Shown here piece by piece: positions 1 to 6,863 of a stretch of DNA of 16,547 nt. Below the pieces are notes generated by a model, which saw only the letters and a program-made list of their open reading frames with translations, was not told where the DNA came from and made no database searches. A program made the position numbers and the translations under genes. The DNA lies in the NCBI GenBank assembly GCA_030016465.1, contig JASEJL010000016.1, forward strand, positions 1 through 16,547. The letters run 5' to 3'. The DNA comes from Patescibacteria group bacterium. Lineage in GTDB: Bacteria > Patescibacteriota > Minisyncoccia > Minisyncoccales > DG-74-1. Numbering within the stretch: the stretch's first letter is position 1; the number at the start of each line of letters is the position of its first letter.

Positions 1-168
1 AATTAAAACGCCATTTTATCCTCAAAAATAGATATCTTTACTTCTTTATTTAAGAGAAAGCCAATTGAATTTCTGGATAAATATCAAAAATGGAGAAAAA
101 TAGCCAAACATTGAGTTTGTCCAAAAACACCTAAAACTATTACTGATGTTCTCATATTGTACATTTGC
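1..168. other. Left edge, no supportable gene
   Basis: No complete gene is visible. One plus-strand frame is open from base 7 to a TGA at 112-114 (35 codons, lysine-rich, ending KWRKIAKH), but it has a TAA at 4-6 and no ATG, GTG or TTG start, so it could be the decayed end of a gene lying to the left or a chance open frame. The other two plus frames close at bases 31 and 53. I cannot name a family. Confidence 0.3.
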
Positions 169-198
169 TTGACAGAATTTAGATAAGTTGAATATAGA
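169..198 (+). promoter_or_regulatory. Sigma-70-type promoter
   Basis: A perfect -35 TTGACA (169-174) is followed after 18 bases by TATAGA (193-198). The predicted start of transcription is near base 205. The only thing downstream before the convergent nrdG gene is a terminator hairpin at 245-273, so this promoter would make a very short RNA. Confidence 0.5.
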
Positions 199-204
199 TT
201 TAGA

Positions 205-281
205 CCTTGTTAGCTTAAGACCTCTTATCTCTTTTTGAACCTTAAGCCTTCGGCCACAATTTCGTCGAAGGCTCTTTTCTT
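205..281 (+). ncRNA. Candidate short RNA between promoter and terminator
   Basis: This is inferred only from a well-formed promoter upstream (169-198) and an intrinsic terminator at its 3' end (245-281). No open frame with a start codon and ribosome binding site is evident inside. An upstream segment GCTTAAG is perfectly complementary to CTTAAGC at 241-247, which overlaps the left arm of the terminator, so two folds compete. It does not match tRNA, SRP RNA (no GGAAG/GCAGCC tip) or 6S RNA by eye. It may instead be just the 3' end of a transcript coming from the left. Confidence 0.3.
245..281 (+). terminator. Intrinsic terminator, plus strand
   Basis: Perfect 8-bp stem AGCCTTCG (245-252) with CGAAGGCT (266-273), 13-base loop, then the T-rich tail CTTTTCTTTT. 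It would end plus-strand transcription ahead of the convergent nrdG. Confidence 0.7.
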
Positions 282-288
282 TTAAACA

Positions 289-313
289 AATACAGGGATT
301 AAATCCCTGTGTT
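289..313 (-). terminator. Hairpin after nrdG, probable terminator
   Basis: ACAGGGAT (292-299) pairs perfectly with ATCCCTGT (303-310) around a 3-base loop, and the stem extends by three more pairs (one wobble) on the outside. It lies about 20 bases past the nrdG stop; read on the minus strand it is followed by ATTTGTTT, a usable but imperfect U tract. It could also work in the plus direction. Confidence 0.55.
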
Positions 314-330
314 AAATTTTATTTATAATT

Positions 331-1026
331 CTACCTTAGCTGACAAATCTCAAAAAATGGGGAGATTGCCTTTTGAATTTCTAATAAATATTCTTGGGGA
401 TAGGGTTTGATTTTTTCAAATTTTGGGTCAATTGTTTTTTCTGGCCGGAAATTTTGGAGATAATATCTTTTTGCACCTCGAATCCATTTTGCCATTTCTA
501 TTACAACTTCTTTTGTATGGAGTGAAGGTACTACTGTACTTCGGAATTCGTAATCAGTTTTACCCTGTTTTAAAATATCAATGCTTCTTTGGATTTTTTT
601 AATATCAATTTTTCGGCCGACGAATTCACTATATCTTTCTTTTGGCCCCTTAATATCCATAGCGACGTAATCAACTAATTTCTCATCAATTAACTTTTTT
701 AACATTTGAGGATTTGAACCATTGGTATCTAATTTTGCTAAATACCCTAATTTTTTTATTTTTTTTATAAAATCTGGTAAATCTTTATTTAAACTTGGCT
801 CGCCGCCAGTAATGCAAATTCCTTCTAATAATCCTTTTCTTTCTTTTAAAAAATTAAAAAATTCTTTTTCTGAGATTTGGGGATGGCTTTTTATCCTTTC
901 AGGTAAAACTAATTCTGGACTATAACACCAGGGACAACGAAAAGAACAGCCGCTAATAAAAACTGTTGCGGCTATTTTCCCAGGAAAATCAATAAGAGTA
1001 GTTTTTTGGAGGCCGCCTAAAATCAC
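331..1026 (-). CDS. nrdG: Anaerobic ribonucleotide reductase activating enzyme (radical SAM)
   Basis: A cytoplasmic radical SAM activase that uses a 4Fe-4S cluster and S-adenosylmethionine to generate the glycyl radical on NrdD. The cluster motif CxxxCxxC is at C27, C31 and C34 (GCSFRCPWCYSPEL), and the SAM-binding GGEP follows near residue 74 (CITGGEPSLN). The opening GGLQKTTLIDFPGK is typical of the NrdG2-type activase (established knowledge of the family). 231 residues is a normal length. The start is GTG at 1024-1026: its last two bases overlap the nrdD stop TGA (1023-1025), giving a GTGA junction and so translational coupling to nrdD. Adjacency to nrdD makes the substrate assignment strong; alone, the sequence could be confused with a pyruvate formate-lyase activase. 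Confidence 0.93.
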   Translation of the reverse strand: MILGGLQKTTLIDFPGKIAATVFISGCSFRCPWCYSPELVLPERIKSHPQISEKEFFNFLKERKGLLEGICITGGEPSLNKDLPDFIKKIKKLGYLAKLDTNGSNPQMLKKLIDEKLVDYVAMDIKGPKERYSEFVGRKIDIKKIQRSIDILKQGKTDYEFRSTVVPSLHTKEVVIEMAKWIRGAKRYYLQNFRPEKTIDPKFEKIKPYPQEYLLEIQKAISPFFEICQLR

Positions 1027-4000
1027 ATTATTTTTTTAGAAGGAATTTTTTCTTTAGGTAGAGTAGTTATTTTTTCTTTTTGATATGTCCTGTATTCTCT
1101 TCGCCATCTGAATTCTTCTTTTTTGCCAAGATTCCATTGCTGGACCGGACGAAGGTAGCCGACTATTCTGCTATAAACTTCGCAAGGTTGCTTGATTGTA
1201 CATTTTGGACAGAAAAAGTGTTCTCCTTCCAAATAGCTGTGGCTGGGGCAAATCGAGAAGGTAGGCGTTAATGTAATGTATGGCAGGTGAAAATTTTCAA
1301 AAATTTTTTTCACTAAATTTTTAACTGATTGGGGATCAGAAATCCGTTCCCCTAAAAAGAGGTGGAGAACCGTGCCGCCAGTATAGCGGCACTGAAGTTC
1401 ATCTTGAAGTTTTAGGGCTTCAAAAATATCGTCGGTAAAATTTACTGGCAGGTGCGAACTGTTGGTATAGTATGGCACTTCTTTTGTCCCAGCAGTAATA
1501 ATATCAGGATATCTCTCTTTGTCAGCTTTTGCCTGTCGGTAAGCGGTCCCTTCGCCCGGTGTGGCTTCGAGGTTATACAGGTTATCGGTTTCTTTTTGGT
1601 ATTTTACCAGTCTCTCTCTCATAAAATCTAAAATTTCTAGAGCCAATCTTCTTCCTCTCTTTGAAGCGATGGTCTCTCCGATAAAATTCAAAAGTGCTTC
1701 ATTCATTCCCATTAAACCAATGGTGGCAAAATGATTTCCAAAATAAGAATTCCTTAATTGTTTAACCGAGGCCAAATAATGTTTTGAATAAGGATAGAGT
1801 CCTTTTTCTATAAAGTATTCCAATGTTTTTCTTTTTATTTCCAAGCTTTCCTTGGCCAGGTCCATCAAATGACCTAGTCTTTCAAAAAATTCTTTTTTGG
1901 TTTTTGACAGATAGCCAATTCGAGGTAAATTAATCGTGCAGACTCCAATACTTCCGGTAAGGGGCGATGAACCAAAAAGCCCGCCGCCTCTTTTGTAAAG
2001 CTCTTTATTTGAGAGTCTTAATCGACAACACATTGAGCGAAAATCCTCCGGTTTCATGTCCGACTGGATGAAGTTTGAAAAATAGTTCACGCCATACATT
2101 GCTGTTGCTTTCCAAAGAGGCTCCAGATCTGAATTGTCCCAATCAAAATCTTTAGTAATGGAAACTGTTGGAATGGGAAAAGTATTATGGACTAATAACT
2201 GATCGGCAATAAAATTTTCGCTTTCAGTAGAAAAATCATAAACCAATCCATTAGAAGCGGTGGTTTTTTCAATTTTTCTAATTTTAATGAAAGAAATATT
2301 ATTTTTTTCAATTTCTTTTAGAACTGCTGGAATTTTAATTTTAAATTTTTGAGCCAATTTTACTATTTCTTTTGTTTTCTCTAAAGAAACAGAGGTCTGG
2401 TGGGAAATTCCAAATTTTTGAAAAATTCTTCTTTTTGAATTTCGATATCTTCGACCGAGAGAATCGTAAAAATAAGGCTCTTTTTCTAAAAATACCTCAA
2501 CAATTTTCTCTAAACCGCTCTCTTTGATTGGAATTTTAGAAATAAAGCTAGAATCTTTTGGTTTTATTTTTTGGTTTTGCCAGATATTTAATCTCCATCT
2601 CTTTCTTCCTTTCCAAGTATATTCATTTAAAGTGTGGAAAACTTGTAATTGTTTCAAAAGAGTTGAAATACCATAAATTAGTTCTCTCGAGATAGAAGTT
2701 ACTATAATATTTTTTCTTAAATAAGTATTCCCTTTAAAATAACTAGTTAAAAATAACTTTTTCATTTCTGGAGATAATTCAAAAATAATTTCTGGAACTT
2801 TTTTCTCTTTTTTGTTTTTGATTTCAAAAATTTCTGTGATAATTCTTCTTACCAGTTTTGAATGAATTCTCACTTCAATTAAATTTCTATCTTTAATCTC
2901 TCGAGTCTTTACTGGAACTCCTTTAAATATTTTTGCCGCTAACTTAACTAAACGATAGGCTTGTTTTTTTTCTTTACTTAAATTAAACTCTAAACTCACT
3001 CCTCCATATTTTTTATTTTTTTCTGAAGAGCCTTTGGCGCAATACCAACCCAAAAACTCTATTAGTTCTTTAGTAATTGGGAGATAGTTAGCAATTTCAA
3101 TTGTTGAGCCTTTTAGAGTTAATTTAGCCTGCGAGAAGTCAAATTCCTTTAATCGTTCTTTGAAATTAACTAAGGGGAAAACTAAAACCTTATAAGAAGA
3201 ATTATTACATGGCCTCTTTCTCTTCTCTTGATAAAGAAGAGTATCTTTGAAAACATCTCTTATGTAAATACCTACTTCTTTTCCTTTTTTAACAAATTCT
3301 TCGGCTAAAGAAATTTTGGAAATTTTATTTTCTCCCGAGGGAATAATTCGTGGTGAAATTAAATAATCTCCTTTTCGTAATTCTGAGGCGGCGAAACTTT
3401 GAATTTGACCTTCTTTTAATACTAAAACCGAATGGGAAGGAGTAACTTTTATACTAAATCCACCCACCGTAAAAATCTTTAAAAGAGATTCGGTTGGATG
3501 ACGAACCAAAAAATTAACTTTTTGCCAATTTACTTCTCCCTCTTTTAAGCCTAAACACTTTATATTTAAATCTCTTACATCTAATACTTGACAATTATTT
3601 TCTTTGATATAAATTGGTTTCCCTTTTGCCATTAATCCATCAATATAATTTCCAATTTTCACCAATCTTATTTTCCCCGAATTTTTAATTGGACATAAGC
3701 ACTGGCTATCGACACTAAAAGGTCTTCCTTTTGCATCACCCTCTATTAAAACTTCATAAAAAGCCCGAATAAACATGTTCATTTCTTCTTGGAATTCGCT
3801 GTAAGTTTCTTTTTGAGATTCGCCATTAATGATAACCGGCTGATTTTTATAAAAATCGGGAACTTTGATATCTAAAGAAACATTTATAAATGGTGTATTG
3901 CCTGTAATAAAAACTTGGCCATTTCTTTTGGCAATAACCGTTTCATTTTCAGTGTGAACGCTCCAGATAACTCCTTGATAATTGACTTTTTGAATGTTTT

Positions 4001-5663
4001 GGATAGTATCGTGCTTAGCTTCTGTTAAGGTTAAGATATATTGCTTCTTTTTAGAAATGCCTTGAATTTTTCTTGTTTTAGAATTGAAATTATAACCAGC
4101 TAAGATTGATATTATTTCTAACCCCTCTAATATTTCTTTATTGGTAACTATGATTCTCTTTCTATATTTCTCTCGCCACTCGTTGCCTTTTATATAGGTG
4201 TCCAAGAAAAGTCTAGCCTGTCTTTTACTAAGATTAAAAAGAAAATGAGGAAATTTTTTCTCTATCGTCCCAAGCCACTGATGGACAACTTTACTTGAAG
4301 CAGATAAAAGTCTAATGTGAGTGCAAGTTCCCAAGCCAATTTGAGGTCTTATCGTAAAGTCCAAGTTAAAACTATTTAACAAGTCAATAATTTCGTTATA
4401 GTTTTCCGAGGAAGTTTCCGGAGATTGATAAATACTTACTCTATGACTCCCGTCCTTTTCTATGCTTCCTTCAGAAAGCATCCAAGCAAGAAGTTTTAAC
4501 TGATTATCTTCTATATTTAAATCAGGATTACTATTTTCACCACTGACTGGTATTGAGATGCGGGATTTATATTTTAAAATCTCTTCAATTGGCTCTAAAG
4601 TGTATGTATTTTTACTGAAAACTTGCCTGACCACCCGATGGTGAGGCGAGATAAGCTGACTCTGACTCCGATTGCGAAGATTATACATTGGCCCCATATA
4701 ATCTCTAACAAAAATATTTTTTACTTCTTTTTTCTCTATCTGAGCAGTTTTCGGATTAAAAGTATAGATAATGTCTTTTTCTTTTATTTCATTATATGAT
4801 TTCCAACCATCAGGGCTTAAAATTTTAGTATCCTCAGAAAGACACTGAAATCCGACGCGCGTTGGCACCATGCAATTATAAAGAAATTCTTGCATTGCCT
4901 GTTTAACTTCTAAATAGTTCAATCTGTCATACCTAATAAAGGGTGCCAAAAGTGTATCAAAATTGGAAACAGCTTGAGCTCCTGCTGACTCTCCCTGGAG
5001 TGTAAAAAAGAAATTTACCAATTGACCTAAAGCTGTTCTAAAATGTTTTGGCGGCCGGGATTCTATTTTTGATGGAACTCCACCAAAACCACGCAACAAC
5101 AAGTCATAAAGATCCCAGCCGGCACAATAGGGGGCTAGGATTTCTAAATTGTGAATGTGAAAATCTTCATTGACAGCAGCTTCTCTGATTTCTTTAGGGT
5201 AAATTTTATTCAACCAGTATTTTTTAGAAATTTCTTTAATTGCATATTGATTAAGCCCCTGCAAAGAAAAAGTCATGTTGGCATTTTCTTGAACCTGCCA
5301 ATCTAATTCTTTGATGTATTTATCAACCATTTCGGTTGACTCATCAACTATGGCCACTGCCTCTCTGATTCTCCTTCTTTGTTCTCGGTACAAGATATAG
5401 GCCTTGGCAGTTTCCACCAGGTCTTCTAAAATTAAAACTTCTTCAACAATATCTTGAATCTGCTCAACTTGAGGAATTTCAGTTTTTTTAAATCTTCGAT
5501 TTAGGATTTGAACTACTCTGTCAGAAAGTTTTTTGGCCCGATTGCCATCACCCTGACCAGTAGCAGTTAGGGCCTTAAAAATGGCATCACTTATTTTAGC
5601 CTGATCAAAATCAACAATGGTCCCATCTCGTTTTTGAACTTTGGTGATTTTATTTTCAACCAT
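1023..5663 (-). CDS. nrdD: Anaerobic (class III) ribonucleoside-triphosphate reductase with two inteins
   Basis: Oxygen-sensitive enzyme that reduces NTPs to dNTPs using a glycyl radical. The encoded precursor is 1546 residues; removing the two inteins (residues 274-589 and 650-1160) leaves about 719, the usual NrdD size. Domains in order: an N-terminal ATP-cone (about 3-95, beginning KVQKRDGTIVDFD) for allosteric control; the catalytic barrel, with MCCRLRL (C1212, C1213) and GVCTINLPRIGY (C1242); a four-cysteine zinc site (C1472, C1485, C1488, C1494); and the C-terminal glycyl radical motif CEVYSRIVGYLRPVQQWN with G1502 as the likely radical residue. Spliced junctions read RVGFQ/TPFINVSLD and KGRPF/TFPIPTVSITKDF, both of which look like uninterrupted NrdD. 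ATG at 5661-5663 lies about 22 bases past a predicted transcription start; no strong Shine-Dalgarno is seen. It is followed by nrdG with overlapping codons. Confidence 0.95.
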   Translation of the reverse strand: MVENKITKVQKRDGTIVDFDQAKISDAIFKALTATGQGDGNRAKKLSDRVVQILNRRFKKTEIPQVEQIQDIVEEVLILEDLVETAKAYILYREQRRRIREAVAIVDESTEMVDKYIKELDWQVQENANMTFSLQGLNQYAIKEISKKYWLNKIYPKEIREAAVNEDFHIHNLEILAPYCAGWDLYDLLLRGFGGVPSKIESRPPKHFRTALGQLVNFFFTLQGESAGAQAVSNFDTLLAPFIRYDRLNYLEVKQAMQEFLYNCMVPTRVGFQCLSEDTKILSPDGWKSYNEIKEKDIIYTFNPKTAQIEKKEVKNIFVRDYMGPMYNLRNRSQSQLISPHHRVVRQVFSKNTYTLEPIEEILKYKSRISIPVSGENSNPDLNIEDNQLKLLAWMLSEGSIEKDGSHRVSIYQSPETSSENYNEIIDLLNSFNLDFTIRPQIGLGTCTHIRLLSASSKVVHQWLGTIEKKFPHFLFNLSKRQARLFLDTYIKGNEWREKYRKRIIVTNKEILEGLEIISILAGYNFNSKTRKIQGISKKKQYILTLTEAKHDTIQNIQKVNYQGVIWSVHTENETVIAKRNGQVFITGNTPFINVSLDIKVPDFYKNQPVIINGESQKETYSEFQEEMNMFIRAFYEVLIEGDAKGRPFSVDSQCLCPIKNSGKIRLVKIGNYIDGLMAKGKPIYIKENNCQVLDVRDLNIKCLGLKEGEVNWQKVNFLVRHPTESLLKIFTVGGFSIKVTPSHSVLVLKEGQIQSFAASELRKGDYLISPRIIPSGENKISKISLAEEFVKKGKEVGIYIRDVFKDTLLYQEKRKRPCNNSSYKVLVFPLVNFKERLKEFDFSQAKLTLKGSTIEIANYLPITKELIEFLGWYCAKGSSEKNKKYGGVSLEFNLSKEKKQAYRLVKLAAKIFKGVPVKTREIKDRNLIEVRIHSKLVRRIITEIFEIKNKKEKKVPEIIFELSPEMKKLFLTSYFKGNTYLRKNIIVTSISRELIYGISTLLKQLQVFHTLNEYTWKGRKRWRLNIWQNQKIKPKDSSFISKIPIKESGLEKIVEVFLEKEPYFYDSLGRRYRNSKRRIFQKFGISHQTSVSLEKTKEIVKLAQKFKIKIPAVLKEIEKNNISFIKIRKIEKTTASNGLVYDFSTESENFIADQLLVHNTFPIPTVSITKDFDWDNSDLEPLWKATAMYGVNYFSNFIQSDMKPEDFRSMCCRLRLSNKELYKRGGGLFGSSPLTGSIGVCTINLPRIGYLSKTKKEFFERLGHLMDLAKESLEIKRKTLEYFIEKGLYPYSKHYLASVKQLRNSYFGNHFATIGLMGMNEALLNFIGETIASKRGRRLALEILDFMRERLVKYQKETDNLYNLEATPGEGTAYRQAKADKERYPDIITAGTKEVPYYTNSSHLPVNFTDDIFEALKLQDELQCRYTGGTVLHLFLGERISDPQSVKNLVKKIFENFHLPYITLTPTFSICPSHSYLEGEHFFCPKCTIKQPCEVYSRIVGYLRPVQQWNLGKKEEFRWRREYRTYQKEKITTLPKEKIPSKKIM
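2184..3716 (-). other. Intein 2 in NrdD (511 residues, Ser-1, LAGLIDADG type)
   Basis: Protein-splicing element at residues 650-1160. I place its start at Ser650 (SVDSQCLCPIKNSGKIRLV) because removing from there restores the continuous host motif GRPF/TFPIPT; starting at Cys655 would leave five extra residues in the enzyme. Block B is VTPSHSVLVL (His744), block F/G reads YDFSTESENFIADQLLVHN, and Thr1161 is the +1 residue, all standard. Endonuclease-like helices are LIEFLGWYCAKGSS (867-880) and LFLTSYFKGNTY (970-981). Both lack the catalytic acid (Lys and Asn instead), so splicing should work but homing cleavage probably does not. About 130 residues between the second motif and the C-terminal splicing block may be a DNA-recognition insert. 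Confidence 0.88.
3897..4844 (-). other. Intein 1 in NrdD (316 residues, LAGLIDADG type)
   Basis: Protein-splicing element at residues 274-589 of the precursor. It begins with Cys (CLSEDTKILSPDGW, block A), has a block B SPHH (339-342, usual form TxxH), two LAGLIDADG-like helices (LLAWMLSEGS 391-400; LFLDTYIKGNEW about 485-496), and ends VFITGN followed by Thr. The flanking host residues join as GFQ/TPFINV. Two features are odd: the residue before the terminal Asn is Gly instead of the usual His, and the second LAGLIDADG motif has Asn where the catalytic acidic residue normally sits. Boundaries follow from Cys1, the terminal Asn and a seamless host sequence. Confidence 0.9.
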
Positions 5664-5691
5664 ACCAACAAAAAAAATTACAGATTACTAT

Positions 5692-5720
5692 ATTTTAAGC
5701 CGATAAAAAAACCTCGTCAA
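5692..5720 (-). promoter_or_regulatory. Promoter for nrdD-nrdG
   Basis: On the minus strand TTGACG (5720-5715) and TAAAAT (5697-5692) are separated by exactly 17 bases. Transcription would start near 5685, giving a ~22-base leader before the nrdD ATG. The -35 lies in the loop of a weak hairpin that may be the ftsZ terminator. I saw no convincing NrdR-type palindromic boxes. Confidence 0.6.
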
Positions 5721-5729
5721 CCGGGAGGT
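5705..5729 (-). terminator. Possible weak terminator after ftsZ
   Basis: Read on the minus strand, ACCTC (5729-5725) pairs with GAGGT (5715-5711) around a 9-base loop and is followed by six more Ts. It is about 90 bases past the ftsZ stop. The stem is only 5 bp (6 with a wobble), so it may be weak or a chance pairing; it physically overlaps the nrdD promoter. Confidence 0.35.
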
Positions 5730-5816
5730 CAAGGCCAAAATTTGTGGAAAACTCGGCCCATCACTTTTTACTATCAAAAGCAAAGTTTAGTTAAACCTTC
5801 AAAAAAGTGGTGGGGG

Positions 5817-6737
5817 TTAAAATCCAGTGACTATTATGGTTACTTTTATCTCACCTTTTCTCAATTTTTCATCTTCAACCGCGCCAAAAAGGACTTTGGC
5901 CTGGGGATTAATTTCTTGGGTTAAAATTCGGCCTATTTCTTCTATTTCAGAAAGGGAAATATCTTTGCCGCCAGCGACATTAAACAAAACTCCCCTAGCT
6001 CCTTTTGGTTTTGATTCCAATAAAGGAGAGTAGAGAGCAGTTTGGGCTGCTATTTCGGCTCGCTTTTCTCCTATTGCCTTGCCTATTCCAAAAAAGCAGG
6101 TTCCCGAATCTTTTAAAATTGTCTTAACACTGGCAAAATCGACATTGACAAGACCGGGACTTATTATTAAGTCAGAAATCCCTTTCACTCCTTCTCTCAA
6201 AATATCATCGCAAAACCAAAAAGCATTAAAAAAGGGAGTTTTAGGATCCAAATTTTCTAATAATTTATCATTGTTAATGGCAATTAAAGCATCAATTCTT
6301 TCCCGGAGTTTTTCTTTTCCAGCCAAAGCAATTTTTCTCCGATAATTTCCTTCAAAAGAAAAAGGCAAAGTACAAATACAAATGGTTAAAATACCCAAGT
6401 TTTTTGAGATTTCCGCAACCACTGGCGCCGCTCCGGTGAAAGTGCCTCCACCAAGTCCTCCGGTCAAAAAAATCATATCTGCTCCTTTTAAAATTGCCGC
6501 AATTTCATCTCTTTGTTCCTCAGCCGATCGTTTTCCAATTTCTGGATTCATACCCGTACCCAAACCCTGAGTTATCTTTCGGCCAATTCTCAATTTTAAA
6601 TCAGCTTTAATTTTCTTTAAATCCTGATAATCAGTATTGATGGCAATTAATTCTGGCCCTTTAATTTTAGATTTTTTCATTCGCGAAATAGCATTGCCAC
6701 CCGAACCGCCAATGCCTACCACTTTAATTTTAGTCAT
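5817..6737 (-). CDS. ftsZ: Divergent, tail-less cell-division GTPase FtsZ
   Basis: Tubulin-like GTPase that forms the division ring. I use the ATG at 6735-6737 (306 residues, MTKIKVVGIGGSGGNA); an upstream in-frame ATG at 6806 would add 23 residues encoded by an intergenic repeat and is unlikely. Family motifs: GIGGSGGNA (8-16), INTDYQDL (33-40), GLGTGMNPEIG (58-68), the signature GGGTFTGAAP (96-105) and the T7 loop NVDFASVKTIL (198-208). Two key positions are altered: the signature is GGGTFTG instead of GGGTGTG (Phe100), and the second catalytic Asp of the T7 loop (usual NxDFAD) is Ser203; Asp200 is kept. The protein stops at IIVTGF, the end of the GTPase core, so there is no linker or C-terminal peptide for binding FtsA/ZipA-type partners. 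It follows ftsA in the same operon. It could be a second FtsZ paralogue. Confidence 0.9.
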   Translation of the reverse strand: MTKIKVVGIGGSGGNAISRMKKSKIKGPELIAINTDYQDLKKIKADLKLRIGRKITQGLGTGMNPEIGKRSAEEQRDEIAAILKGADMIFLTGGLGGGTFTGAAPVVAEISKNLGILTICICTLPFSFEGNYRRKIALAGKEKLRERIDALIAINNDKLLENLDPKTPFFNAFWFCDDILREGVKGISDLIISPGLVNVDFASVKTILKDSGTCFFGIGKAIGEKRAEIAAQTALYSPLLESKPKGARGVLFNVAGGKDISLSEIEEIGRILTQEINPQAKVLFGAVEDEKLRKGEIKVTIIVTGF

Positions 6738-6863
6738 AAAATCATCAACGAATATCGAATATGTTACGAATTTACGAATAAAGGAATTATTTATATGTTC
6801 ACTCATTCACTCATTCGCTCATTCGCTTATTCGCTTATTCGTATGGATTCGTTATTCGTTGAT
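6738..6863 (-). repeat. ftsA-ftsZ gap made of ATTC-type tandem repeats
   Basis: Bases 6801-6840 are five copies of an 8-bp unit (ACTCATTC twice, GCTCATTC once, GCTTATTC twice), followed and preceded by further CGAAT/ATTCG words (GGATTCGTTATTCG; TTACGAATTTACGAAT-like). The array lies between the ftsA stop and the ftsZ start and would be the 5' leader of ftsZ if translated separately. No Shine-Dalgarno is visible ahead of the ftsZ ATG. Confidence 0.75.

Noticed and set aside
705..730. tRNA T-loop-like GGTTCAAATCC on the minus strand
   Set aside because: It is inside nrdG coding TNGSNP with no matching acceptor or anticodon arms.
5664..5816. NrdR operator boxes upstream of nrdD
   Set aside because: Looked for the paired palindromic boxes and saw nothing convincing.
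5634..5924. 96-codon plus-strand frame between nrdD and ftsZ
   Set aside because: It runs opposite to nrdD and ftsZ and overlaps both ends, has no domain-like pattern, and covers the nrdD promoter; a chance frame.
6738..6806. Longer FtsZ starting at 6806
   Set aside because: The extra 23 residues are encoded by ATTCG repeats and are absent from FtsZ; the inner ATG gives the standard start.
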